Assembly (NCBI GenBank): GCA_028281765.1
Contig: JANQJF010000019.1
Coordinates: 1 to 64,000 of the forward strand
DNA length: 64,000 bases
DNA from: Planctomycetota bacterium
GTDB lineage: Bacteria; Planctomycetota; UBA1135; UBA2386
Reading direction: 5' to 3'
Both the position numbers and the translations under genes were made by a program. Positions 9,171-16,910 of the stretch are shown in pieces; the stretch's first letter is position 1; each line of letters begins with the position of its first letter. Below the pieces are notes generated by a model. That model did no database searches. It had not been told where the DNA came from and was given only the letters and a program-made list of their open reading frames with translations.

Positions 9171-10064
9171 TTACGACTGCGCGGCGTCCGCGGGTGAGTC
9201 GACCGGATCCGCATCCGTCGGGGCGGGCTCGTCCGGTACGTCGTCGACCTTGCTGAGTTCGTAGAGCCAGAACGCGCCCTCGAAGAACACCGGGATGAAC
9301 GCGAGGAACACGCCGTTGCGGATGAAGATGCGGATGCACTCGTCGCTCTTCCAAACCTCGACGAGGAAGATCTTGTGCGTCGTCGACTCGAAGTACCACC
9401 CCATCGTGCCGACGAGCAGGAGGACGAACACGCCGCCGGGCATGAAGTCGGCGTAGTCTTGGGCGTACGGATAGCGCGCGTACGCCATGACCCGCGCCGA
9501 GAACGGGATCGCGAGTGCGAGGGTTGGCAGGCCGAGCAGGAGCTGGCCGGGGTTCTCGTAGTCGACGTTGAGGTCGACGCCAGCGCTCCACGACAGGAAG
9601 AACAGCGCCTCGCTGAACAGGACGACGTACACGCAGCTCATCAGGTAGATGAAGCTGATCGCCATGAGCACGCTCGCGACTCGCTGTGGGCAGCCGACCT
9701 TGGGTTGCGGAAGGTCCTCGAAGTTCAGCAGCTTGCGCACGAACTCCTTCACGCGACCCTTCGCGAGTTCCTCGAACACCAGGATCTCGAGGATCCGGAA
9801 CGAGTACACGTTCGCGGTGATCTGCGTGTAGAGCTTCGTCACCGAGAACACGAGCACGATGCCGATGCCGACGACGACGGTCAGGGCCGTGCCCATGACG
9901 AAGTCGTCGCTGATCGTGTCGAGGATGCCGAAGAACGACTGCGCGAGGTTATGGCCCTTGATCAGCCAGTTGTAGAGCAGCGTCCAGACGACGATGATCG
10001 CGACGATCGTCGCGCGGAGCCGTCGGGCCTGGGCGCGCGGGTCGAGTTCCTGTGGGTTCGTCAT
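9171..10064 (-). CDS. Unrecognised polytopic membrane protein (T6SS-linked pair, second member)
   Basis: Inner-membrane protein of 297 aa with about six hydrophobic segments: ATIVAIIVVWTLLYNWLI, MGTALTVVVGIGIVLVFSV, VASVLMAISFIYLMSCVYVV, LLLGLPTLALAIPFSA, GGVFVLLLVGTMGWYF and NGVFLAFIPVFFEGAFWLY. A charged Pro/Asp-rich cytoplasmic tail follows (DEPAPTDADPVDSP). A soluble loop of about 45 residues after the second helix contains LEDLPQPKVGCPQR-like charged sequence. No transporter or enzyme motif was recognised. It starts 10 bp after the preceding membrane-protein gene ends, so the two are almost certainly coexpressed and may form a complex. It could help T6SS assembly or protect against an effector; both are positional guesses. 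Confidence 0.75.
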   Translation of the reverse strand: MTNPQELDPRAQARRLRATIVAIIVVWTLLYNWLIKGHNLAQSFFGILDTISDDFVMGTALTVVVGIGIVLVFSVTKLYTQITANVYSFRILEILVFEELAKGRVKEFVRKLLNFEDLPQPKVGCPQRVASVLMAISFIYLMSCVYVVLFSEALFFLSWSAGVDLNVDYENPGQLLLGLPTLALAIPFSARVMAYARYPYAQDYADFMPGGVFVLLLVGTMGWYFESTTHKIFLVEVWKSDECIRIFIRNGVFLAFIPVFFEGAFWLYELSKVDDVPDEPAPTDADPVDSPADAAQS

Positions 10065-10074
10065 GACGGCCGAC

Positions 10075-11016
10075 TCACAGGATGTTGCCGAACTCTGCCG
10101 GCAGCAGGTAGATGAACGCGACCATCATCGGGGTCGCGACGAGAAGCCAGAGCCATCGACTCTGCGCCCAGATGAACTTGCCCTCGAGCGGGTCGATCGG
10201 GAAGACGTAGATGAACGCGTAGACGAGGAAGATCGCGCCGAGGAACTGCAGCTCCGGAGACTGCATGCTGTCGCCGAGGAAGACGAGCCCGACGTGGATC
10301 GCGAGCATCGACAGCAGCGCGCTCGTCGCGACCAAGCACTTGCCGCGCAGAGTGCCGTCGTAGTCGACGTCCGTCGTCATCGGGAGGAACGACCCGGCTC
10401 CGGTGAAGTAGCCCTGCAGCAGCAGGCCGTCCAGCTCGGTTCGGTAGTGGATCTTGACGTCGAAGAGCTTGCCGCAAATCCAGTGGATCACGACGTAGAC
10501 CAGCATCGGCAGTCCGGCGAGGAACGCCGCCGTCCACGGGCCGATGGTGCCGCCGCTCAGCACGCTCGTGACCGTGTCTTCGGGCAGCACCTGGAGGATG
10601 CCCCAGAACGACAGGGCCAGCGCGAGCACGCCGACGAGGATCGCGACCACTGTGGATTGGGCGCCGGCCTCGCCGGCTTCGTCGTCGCGGCCGGCCTTGC
10701 TCTCGCGGTGGAGTAGCGAGCCGACCACGAGGTGGCTCGCTGCCTTGACGAAGCGCCGTGTCGCGGCCCGCGCGCTGGCGCGACCGAGCGCGGCGAACGT
10801 GGTCCGCATGAAGTTGCTCGACGCCGACCGCATGAATCGGCGCACGGTCGTGCGGAGGATCACCGCGATGCCGACCGTCGCCTCCGACGCGTTACCGCCG
10901 AGCGTCGCGTGCTTGGCATCGAACGAGTACACCACCCACAGCGGAATGAAGAGGGCGGCGACCCCGATCCACACGGCGTTGACCGTGTAGAAGCGTTCGA
11001 AGGCTCTGGCATGCAT
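10075..11016 (-). CDS. Unrecognised polytopic membrane protein with degenerate site-2-protease-like motifs (T6SS-linked pair, first member)
   Basis: Membrane protein of 313 aa. Helices are visible at about 13-30 (VWIGVAALFIPLWVVYSF), 122-145, 155-178 (FLAGLPMLVYVVIHWICG) and three near the C-terminus. A basic region at about 55-110 is rich in Arg. Around residue 175, VVIHWICGKLFDVKI resembles the M50/site-2 protease segment HExxHxxxARLFGVKV but keeps only the second His. Near 285, FPIDPLEG resembles the later M50 Pro/Asp-Gly motif. If homologous, it would be a catalytically dead relative. The start is taken at MHARAFERF (11016), because the open frame upstream is antisense or overlapping sequence of the sheath fusion gene. 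The Shine-Dalgarno signal is weak. Confidence 0.7.
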   Translation of the reverse strand: MHARAFERFYTVNAVWIGVAALFIPLWVVYSFDAKHATLGGNASEATVGIAVILRTTVRRFMRSASSNFMRTTFAALGRASARAATRRFVKAASHLVVGSLLHRESKAGRDDEAGEAGAQSTVVAILVGVLALALSFWGILQVLPEDTVTSVLSGGTIGPWTAAFLAGLPMLVYVVIHWICGKLFDVKIHYRTELDGLLLQGYFTGAGSFLPMTTDVDYDGTLRGKCLVATSALLSMLAIHVGLVFLGDSMQSPELQFLGAIFLVYAFIYVFPIDPLEGKFIWAQSRWLWLLVATPMMVAFIYLLPAEFGNIL

Positions 11017-11054
11017 GGGAGGTGGGGGCGGGAGAGGCCCCGTCGAAGAGAGAG

Positions 11055-12593
11055 CTACTGCGTCCAGCGACCGGCGAGCGTCGGCTCGCTGATCGACAGC
11101 GAGCGGATCGTGCCGACTTCGATGGAGTCCGCGCCCCGCACGCTGCACAAGGGGATTATGCCCTGAGTCGCGAGGCGTTCGGCGCCCCGCTTCGGAAGTT
11201 CGACTTCGGCACACGGCACGGCGACGGATTCGCCATCGATGCTTCGGACATGCACGGGCAAGCCGTCTACGCGATCGAGCTGGCCCGCTCGCATCGTCGG
11301 CCCGACCTCGCGCCATGTGCGCGCGAGGAGGTAGCCGACCAAGAACGCGCCGTTGGCCCAGAGCAGGTCTTCGTGCTCCGGCTCGGGCCCTTCTTCTTCG
11401 AAGGGGAAGCACTCGGTGGGCGACGTCGTGGGGCCGTACGGCATGCGTGAGAGATAGCGCGGGGCGACGAGTGCGATCGAGCGCGCGTGTTCGCGGGTTC
11501 TCAGGAGGTCCCACGTATCGCTCGTGCGCGGTTCGCCCCAGTCGTCGGGGTCGCTGCCGATCCAGAAGCCTTCGGCGCCGACGATGGACGGGGCCGCGGC
11601 GGCGACGAAGGGTGCGCCGCCTGCCAGCGCGATCGCGCCGAGCCGATCGAGCGTCACTGCGTCTGCATCGGAACCGTCGAACTCGAACGCCAGGATCATC
11701 ACCGAGAACGGTTCGCCGCCCGCGGTCTCGACGGTGCGTTCCACGACATGCTTGCGGAAGCCGGCGGCGCCAGCCCCGGCGTCGAGCTCTGCGCGCGACG
11801 CATCGAGTAGTCGAATCTGCATCCGGCCGTCGGTTTCGAGCCGATGGACGAGCAGGTCGAGTGCGCGCCAGGCGGATTCGACAGCGCGGAACTCGGGAGC
11901 CCGGAGCAGCGCGCGCATCTGTTCACTGGTCGCCCGCTCGACGTCCGCGACCAGGTCCGCTTGCCTTGGATCCGGACGCGGGAGCATGTGGGGCGCGACG
12001 AGCTCGCGAATGACGTCGTCGACGAGGCGGTTGCCCGTGCTGCCAGCGGCCGGATCCTGCGCTTCGGTCGCTTCGACCGCGAAGTCGAGCAGGCTGCCGC
12101 CGTCGGCGTCGGGTTGCGTCTCGGGTTGCTGCGCCGGTTGCTGCTCTGGCGGCGCCTCCGGTTCCGGTGCGGCGTCAGGTACGGCGCCCGCGAGCTCGGC
12201 GATCGCGTCTCGCGACGTCGCGTCGTCGAGCAGTCGTCGCCTCAGGTCGCGCAGGCTGTCGAACACGTCCGCGTTTCGATAGAGCGCGTCCGGGTGGAGG
12301 TCGTCGAGTTCGGACAGCGTCACGGTCGTCGGGATTCCGCCGCTCTCACCGAGGCGGATTCGGACCTCCGGAGCGAGCGTTGCGAGCACCTGCTCGAAGT
12401 CGTCGCGATCGATCGCGTGGAGCTTGCGTGTGCCGACGCTGTCCGGTTCATGAGCGTCGCGGCTGTTACGTCCGCTGAAGTCACCGACGACGAGGATCTT
12501 GAATGGGGTGCCGGGATCGATCTCCGTTGACGCCTGCGCCGCCCGTTCGTGCGGGTTCATGTCGAGTCGAACTTTGGCGCGGGATTCCGGCAT
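11055..12593 (-). CDS. T6SS contractile-sheath fusion protein: TssB-like domain joined to TssC-like domain
   Basis: Predicted sheath-related protein in which both sheath families occur in one chain. Residues 1 to about 125 resemble TssB: ESRAKVRLDM, FKILVVGDFSGR and IDRDDFEQVLATLAPEVRIR parallel [20 protein letters not shown] and [20 protein letters not shown] of the tssB product here. A Pro/Glu/Gln linker spans about 126-165. From about 185 a TssC-type domain follows, with LLRAPEFRAVESAWRALDLL, RDLRT-like loops, ALVAPRYLSRMPYGPTT and WANGAFLVGYLLARTW. It is shorter than a full TssC at the C-terminus and lies far from tssBC, beside PAAR. It might cap the sheath, form a variant segment or chaperone. 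Start ATG at 12593, 23 bp after the PAAR stop. Confidence 0.82.
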   Translation of the reverse strand: MPESRAKVRLDMNPHERAAQASTEIDPGTPFKILVVGDFSGRNSRDAHEPDSVGTRKLHAIDRDDFEQVLATLAPEVRIRLGESGGIPTTVTLSELDDLHPDALYRNADVFDSLRDLRRRLLDDATSRDAIAELAGAVPDAAPEPEAPPEQQPAQQPETQPDADGGSLLDFAVEATEAQDPAAGSTGNRLVDDVIRELVAPHMLPRPDPRQADLVADVERATSEQMRALLRAPEFRAVESAWRALDLLVHRLETDGRMQIRLLDASRAELDAGAGAAGFRKHVVERTVETAGGEPFSVMILAFEFDGSDADAVTLDRLGAIALAGGAPFVAAAAPSIVGAEGFWIGSDPDDWGEPRTSDTWDLLRTREHARSIALVAPRYLSRMPYGPTTSPTECFPFEEEGPEPEHEDLLWANGAFLVGYLLARTWREVGPTMRAGQLDRVDGLPVHVRSIDGESVAVPCAEVELPKRGAERLATQGIIPLCSVRGADSIEVGTIRSLSISEPTLAGRWTQ

Positions 12594-12616
12594 GGGTCAT
12601 TCCCGAGGGAGGGTCG

Positions 12617-12904
12617 TCAAGAGATCAGAACGGTGAAGCACCCGAGCACGATACTGCCACCGTGCGACGTCATATCGCCCATCCGGGCCGCCGGCTGGTT
12701 GCTGATCATGACCTTGGTGCTGCCCTTCACGATCGTGTCGGGTGGACCGACGCAGATCGCCTGGTCTCCCATGCGCGCCGCGGGAAGTTTGCCGATCAAC
12801 ACGGTCGGGGCGCCCGGTAGACACGGGCCGCCGACGTGCGGCACGACGCCCGTGACCATCGGGCAGACGTGCATGTCGGTCGCTCTCGCTGCTGGTTGGC
12901 TCAT
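12617..12904 (-). CDS. PAAR-domain T6SS spike-tip protein
   Basis: The conical tip that sharpens the VgrG trimer. At 95 aa the protein consists of essentially the PAAR domain alone, with repeated elements MSQPAARATDMHVCP, LPAARMGDQAICVGPP, ISNQPAARMGDMTSHGG and GCFTVLIS. His/Cys residues suited to the single tip metal are present (H12, C14, H81, C88). There is no N- or C-terminal effector extension, so any cargo would have to bind separately. The start is firm: GAGGAG and AAGGA precede ATG at 12904. It lies between the unknown 215-aa gene (19 bp) and the TssB-TssC fusion (23 bp), inside the hcp/vgrG block. Confidence 0.92.
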   Translation of the reverse strand: MSQPAARATDMHVCPMVTGVVPHVGGPCLPGAPTVLIGKLPAARMGDQAICVGPPDTIVKGSTKVMISNQPAARMGDMTSHGGSIVLGCFTVLIS

Positions 12905-12923
12905 CGTTCCTTCTCCTCGCGAC

Positions 12924-13571
12924 TCACAGCTTCAGTTCCGTGTCGTAGCCACTCTCGTCGACTCCGTCGTCCGCGGGTGTGCTGTCCCAAGGGCGCGGTT
13001 GCTCGGCGAGTTCGAACCACTTCGCGACGTAGGACGCCACGCGGTCGTTCAGTTGTTTCGGGTCGAGGATCGCCGCCATCATCAGCGATCCCGTAACGGC
13101 GTCCGCGCACGCGCCTTCGGGCGGATGCACGGGCTGCTCGAGGTGGTCCGGGCCGACGCTGCCCTCACACAAGAACACGGAGAGCGCGGCGCAGCCCTGC
13201 GGGCTCTCGTAGCCGCTCGTATTCGCCGCTTCGAACGCGGCGCGACGGCGCGGATCGTCCGGTTCGTCGAGCCACGCCTCGGTTGCGGCCAGCGCGGCCC
13301 GAACGGGCTCGGCCGCGTCCTCGGGCAGCTCGGCCCGCGCGACTTCGAACGCGAGCCAGACCGCTTCGCGCGGTTCGATCGCGTGAGCCAGGAACCGCAG
13401 CGCGTCCCGCTTGGTCTCGAGTTCGAGCAGTTTCTCGAGCATCGCTGCCGCGTGCATGTCCGGCTCGAGCAGGCTCGCGACGTCCGCATCGAACTCGACG
13501 TCGCGACAGACGTCCGCTGCGGCCTTGGCTTCGAGCTGTGTTCTTGCTGCGTCCGTCATCGCTTGATCCAC
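12924..13571 (-). CDS. Unknown protein between vgrG and PAAR genes (possible DUF6931-like adaptor)
   Basis: Hypothetical soluble protein of 215 aa, almost wholly helical and acidic. It has no signal peptide and no catalytic motif. The segment FLAHAIEPREAVWLAFEVAR is reminiscent of DUF6931-type proteins found near T6SS tube genes; this is from memory and weak. Later segments DAVTGSLMMAAILDPKQ and YVAKWFELAEQPRPWD look like a compact helical core with a flexible acidic tail. It is tightly placed, 10 bp after the vgrG stop and 19 bp before the PAAR start, where other T6SS loci put adaptor or chaperone genes (for example DUF4123 or DUF1795 types, which it does not resemble). An adaptor role is an inference from position. 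Confidence 0.7.
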   Translation of the reverse strand: MDQAMTDAARTQLEAKAAADVCRDVEFDADVASLLEPDMHAAAMLEKLLELETKRDALRFLAHAIEPREAVWLAFEVARAELPEDAAEPVRAALAATEAWLDEPDDPRRRAAFEAANTSGYESPQGCAALSVFLCEGSVGPDHLEQPVHPPEGACADAVTGSLMMAAILDPKQLNDRVASYVAKWFELAEQPRPWDSTPADDGVDESGYDTELKL

Positions 13572-13581
13572 ACGTGATGGT

Positions 13582-16329
13582 CTAACCGATCATCGTGATT
13601 CCGCCGCCGGCTTCCAGCATCGCGTCGCCCTTGACGGTCGTCATCATGCCCTTGATCTCGGTCTGCACCTCACCCTTGATCTTGACCATCATGCCTTTCA
13701 TCTCGATGCCCATCTGATCGATCTTGATGCTGTTCGATCCGACCTTGAGCTCGATGCCCTGCATGGCCTCGGTCGTGGCTTCGCCGAGGCTGACCTCCGT
13801 CGTGTGGTTACCCATGCCGACGGTGAGCGAGTTGTCGCCCATCTCGACCGAGACGGTGCGGTTGCCCGAGGAGACCGTGTGCGCGTCGTCGCCGGACGAG
13901 ACCGTCACCGAACGGTTGCCGGAGTTGACGGTCAATGTGTCGTCCGTCTCGATCGTCGTCTCCCGGCTGCCCGAGGAGACTTCGTGGGTCTCGTCGCCCG
14001 AGCGGACGGTGATCGAGCGGTCGCCCTCGACTTCGATCGTCTGCGTGCCCTGGTCGATCGTGTAGGTCTCGTTGCCCTTGGACACCGTGAGCGTCCGATC
14101 CTTCTCGATCGTGATCGTCTGGCTGCCCTCGTCGTTCTCGCCGACGGTGAGCGTGTCGTCGTGTTGTACGACGCGCTCGAAGTCCTTCTCGGCGTGGAAG
14201 TAGACCAGTTCGGAGCCCTTCTTGTCTTCGAAGCGGAGCTCGTTGAAGTTCTCGGCCTTGCCTTCCTTGCTCGAGCGCGTCTTGACACCGGACTGGGTCT
14301 TGTTCGCCGGGAGCGCGTACGGAGGCATGTTGTCGGCGTTGTAGACCGCGCCGGTGATGATCGGTCGATCCGGGTCGCCTTCGAGGAACTCGACGACGAC
14401 TTCCTGGCCGATGCGCGGCAACCAGAGGCCGCCCCACTGCTTGCCGGCGATCGACTGCGCGACGCGCACGAAGCACGAGCTGTCCTCGTTCTTCTTGCCC
14501 TGGCGGTCCCAGTGGAACTGCACCTTCACGCTCGCGTACTTGTCCGGGTCGATCTCCTCACCGGACTTGCCGACGACGACCGCGGTTTGCGGGCCGTGTA
14601 CGCGCGGCTTCGTCGTCTCGGAGGCGGGGCGGAACGTGACGGACTTCGGGATGCACTCGAAGTCGTTCTCGTAGTAGATCCGCGCCTTGAGATCGCTCAT
14701 CGGCATGACGCGCGCTTGGTGCACGACGCCGGTGAGGACGTACTCCTTACCCTTCTCGTCTTCGCACTCGTGCTCCTTGACCGTGAATTTGTTCCCGGCC
14801 GCGAACGAGTCGACGTTGCCGTCGCCGTCGATGACGCAGTGCGCGACTTCCTCGGCCTCGATACGCATTTGCGCACGCTGGCGACCGTCGGTCACGTTGG
14901 GGTAGCGACCGGGGTAGTCGTAGAGCTCGTAGTCCTTGATGTTCGGCAGGTCGACAACCGAGGTCGCGGCCGACTCGAGCGTCTCGGCGGGCGTCGTGTG
15001 GTTGTAGTCGCGGAAGCTCGCTTTACCCGAGATGTGGGACAGGTTCTTCGTCCAGCCGGTGATCTTCTTGCCGTCGACGGATCCGCTCGACTGCACGACG
15101 TCCTTGTCCTCGCCGTTCGCGTGCGCGACCGAGGCGTCGGCCAGGTACATCTTGTGTGAGTTCTTCTCGAAACGGAAGAAGTAGAAGATGCCGTTTTCCT
15201 CCATCAGGCGGCTGACGAAGTCGAAGTCGCTCTCGCGGTACTGGACGCAGTACTCGAGTTTGGGGTAGGTGCCGCGCACGTTCGACTTGTCGAAGTCCTT
15301 GAACTTCGCCTCGTTGAACACGGCCTCGATGATCTCGACCACCGACTTCTTCTGGAAGACGCGGCAGTCGGTGCGCTTGGTCAAGAACCAGGCGGACGGC
15401 ACGACGACGAGCGTGTAGTCGCGATAGTCGACCGACTGCTGGCCCTGGATGACCTTGGAGATGATTCCATGGAACTCGCGGGTCGCCGACTCTTGCTCGG
15501 AGTCGATGTCCGCGTGGTCCTCGATGCGGAAGGAGACCGGCTTGCCGATGACGTCGGAGCCCTTGATCGCCTGATTGTCCGAGGTGACTTCGAGACGAAA
15601 GTTGAAGAGGCCCGAGACCTCTTCGCTGCCGACGAAGCCGCCGAGAACGAACTCGATCCCGCCGACCTTGTCGATCGTGAGGATCCGATCCTCTTGCACG
15701 TAGTCCGGGTTCTCGCGGCCCGGCTCGATGCGCGCGGCCGCGGCTTCGGTCGCGGCTTCCGCAGCGGTCTTCGGGACGTTCTTGCCGACGCCCTTGCCGC
15801 GGCCCGCTTCGAGCTTCGCGGACGGTCCGGTCCGGGTCGCGATCGTCTCGGTTTCGGTCGTCGTCGACGCAGTCGTCGGAGTCTTGCGACCGAGCGTCTT
15901 GGTGAAGCCGACCGACTCGATCGAGATCTGCTTGTAGAGGATCTTGAGTTCTTCGGTCAGGTCCTCATCGGCAGCGCTGGTCTGGCCGAGGGACGTGACG
16001 CGCGCCTCGGTGATGAACAGGCGCATGTAGGGCTCGCCGTTCTCCTTGCACGCGTCGATCTGTAGGTCGTACGGCTTCCCGGCGAGAGACCAGTCCAAGA
16101 TCTTCGGGCTCTCCTCGCCGATCCACTTCGACATCGTGAGACCGGTGTCGCGGAACCGCTTCGATGCATCGGGCGCCTTCTCGCCGTCTCCGCCGGAGTT
16201 GCCACCCGTGCCGAACGAGAAGCTCGACAGCTCGATCCAGCCGGCGTGTCGAGTCTCTTCGACTTCACCACGGATCTGGATGTCGTTCTTCGAGGCACCG
16301 ACCGCGCCGATTCTCAAGTAAGTCGCCAT
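13582..16329 (-). CDS. vgrG: Hcp-VgrG fusion, T6SS spike with a built-in tube domain
   Basis: A 915-aa protein combining tube and spike. Residues 1 to about 150 form an Hcp domain (MATYLRIGAVGASKNDIQIR, AGWIELSSFSFGTGG, SPKILDWSLAGKPYDLQIDA) clearly related to the hcp products immediately upstream. A Thr/Ala-rich linker covers about 151-210. From about 215 the VgrG core follows: gp27-like part (EEVSGLFNFRLEVTSDNQ, YRESDFDFVSRLMEENGIFY), then the gp5 OB-fold (RVAQSIAGKQWGGLWLPRIG, QEVVVEFLEGDPDRPIITG). A long beta-helix of short repeats (TLTVSKGNETYTIDQG, SITVRSGDETHEVSSG) ends in ITMIG. No toxin domain follows. The fusion fixes one Hcp per VgrG chain, three per trimer, so the first tube half-ring would be covalently linked to the spike. 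Confidence 0.93.
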   Translation of the reverse strand: MATYLRIGAVGASKNDIQIRGEVEETRHAGWIELSSFSFGTGGNSGGDGEKAPDASKRFRDTGLTMSKWIGEESPKILDWSLAGKPYDLQIDACKENGEPYMRLFITEARVTSLGQTSAADEDLTEELKILYKQISIESVGFTKTLGRKTPTTASTTTETETIATRTGPSAKLEAGRGKGVGKNVPKTAAEAATEAAAARIEPGRENPDYVQEDRILTIDKVGGIEFVLGGFVGSEEVSGLFNFRLEVTSDNQAIKGSDVIGKPVSFRIEDHADIDSEQESATREFHGIISKVIQGQQSVDYRDYTLVVVPSAWFLTKRTDCRVFQKKSVVEIIEAVFNEAKFKDFDKSNVRGTYPKLEYCVQYRESDFDFVSRLMEENGIFYFFRFEKNSHKMYLADASVAHANGEDKDVVQSSGSVDGKKITGWTKNLSHISGKASFRDYNHTTPAETLESAATSVVDLPNIKDYELYDYPGRYPNVTDGRQRAQMRIEAEEVAHCVIDGDGNVDSFAAGNKFTVKEHECEDEKGKEYVLTGVVHQARVMPMSDLKARIYYENDFECIPKSVTFRPASETTKPRVHGPQTAVVVGKSGEEIDPDKYASVKVQFHWDRQGKKNEDSSCFVRVAQSIAGKQWGGLWLPRIGQEVVVEFLEGDPDRPIITGAVYNADNMPPYALPANKTQSGVKTRSSKEGKAENFNELRFEDKKGSELVYFHAEKDFERVVQHDDTLTVGENDEGSQTITIEKDRTLTVSKGNETYTIDQGTQTIEVEGDRSITVRSGDETHEVSSGSRETTIETDDTLTVNSGNRSVTVSSGDDAHTVSSGNRTVSVEMGDNSLTVGMGNHTTEVSLGEATTEAMQGIELKVGSNSIKIDQMGIEMKGMMVKIKGEVQTEIKGMMTTVKGDAMLEAGGGITMIG

Positions 16330-16392
16330 GCTTCGTACCTACGGACTCTTCCCGAGCGACGGGATTGAGACCCGCTCCACGGCGGCCGAGCG

Positions 16393-16875
16393 TCAGCTCG
16401 TGCGTTGGTGTGCCGTCGCCGTGGAACGAGTGCGGATCTTGTTGTGAACGTCGTAGCTGATCTGCTCCATGCTGATCGAGTCGAATTGGAGCTTCAGAGA
16501 GATCTCTGCATCGCCCTTTTCGCCGTCGGTCATCTTGAGCGAGTAGTCGATGAGCACGCACTTCTTGAGCACGTAGCGCACGTGAACGCGCCAGCTGCCC
16601 TTGAAGATCGCGTCACCGCAGACGTCGATTTGAACTTCGTCCAAGGTGTTCCCGTCGAGCATCCATTGCATCAGCCCTGGACTGCACTCGTCTGGTTCCT
16701 TGGTGACCTCGAAAGGCTCGATCTTCGGTTCGGGAGCGCCTTCTTCGAGGCTCTTCCGAACTTCGTCTTCGTCGAATGCGATGTCGAACGAGCACCCCTT
16801 GATCGGGATCCAGTTCTTGTGCGACTCCGCGACGACGTCGCCCTTGATCGAGCCGGCCTTCATGAAGATCGGCAT
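16393..16875 (-). CDS. hcp: Hcp-family T6SS tube protein, second copy
   Basis: Tube protein of the Hcp (TssD) family, 160 aa. Landmarks are MPIFMKAGSIKGDVVAESHK, NWIPIKGCSFDIAFDE, PFEVTKEPDECSPGLMQWML, a beta-strand run IFKGSWRVHVRYVLKKCVL and the final SLKLQFDSISMEQISY. The pattern KxxDxxSPxLMxW is shared with the neighbouring Hcp and with the Hcp domain of the VgrG fusion, but the three diverge strongly, so this is not a recent duplication. Position between the other hcp (36 bp) and the fusion gene (63 bp) suggests coexpression. It may form mixed or position-specific rings, or be a cargo-specific Hcp. Confidence 0.88.
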   Translation of the reverse strand: MPIFMKAGSIKGDVVAESHKNWIPIKGCSFDIAFDEDEVRKSLEEGAPEPKIEPFEVTKEPDECSPGLMQWMLDGNTLDEVQIDVCGDAIFKGSWRVHVRYVLKKCVLIDYSLKMTDGEKGDAEISLKLQFDSISMEQISYDVHNKIRTRSTATAHQRTS

Positions 16876-16910
16876 GTGTAGATCTCCGGGCTTGGGTTTC
16901 GAGCCGCGAC

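Noticed and set aside
13582..13800. C-terminal toxin domain on VgrG
   Set aside because: The chain ends right after the beta-helix repeats with short amphipathic strands (ITMIG end); there is no extra domain.
13804..15159. 451-aa plus-strand frame opposite vgrG
   Set aside because: Composition (Arg/Asp/Leu/Val rich) is typical of an antisense frame in GC-rich DNA, while the opposite strand encodes unmistakable VgrG motifs.
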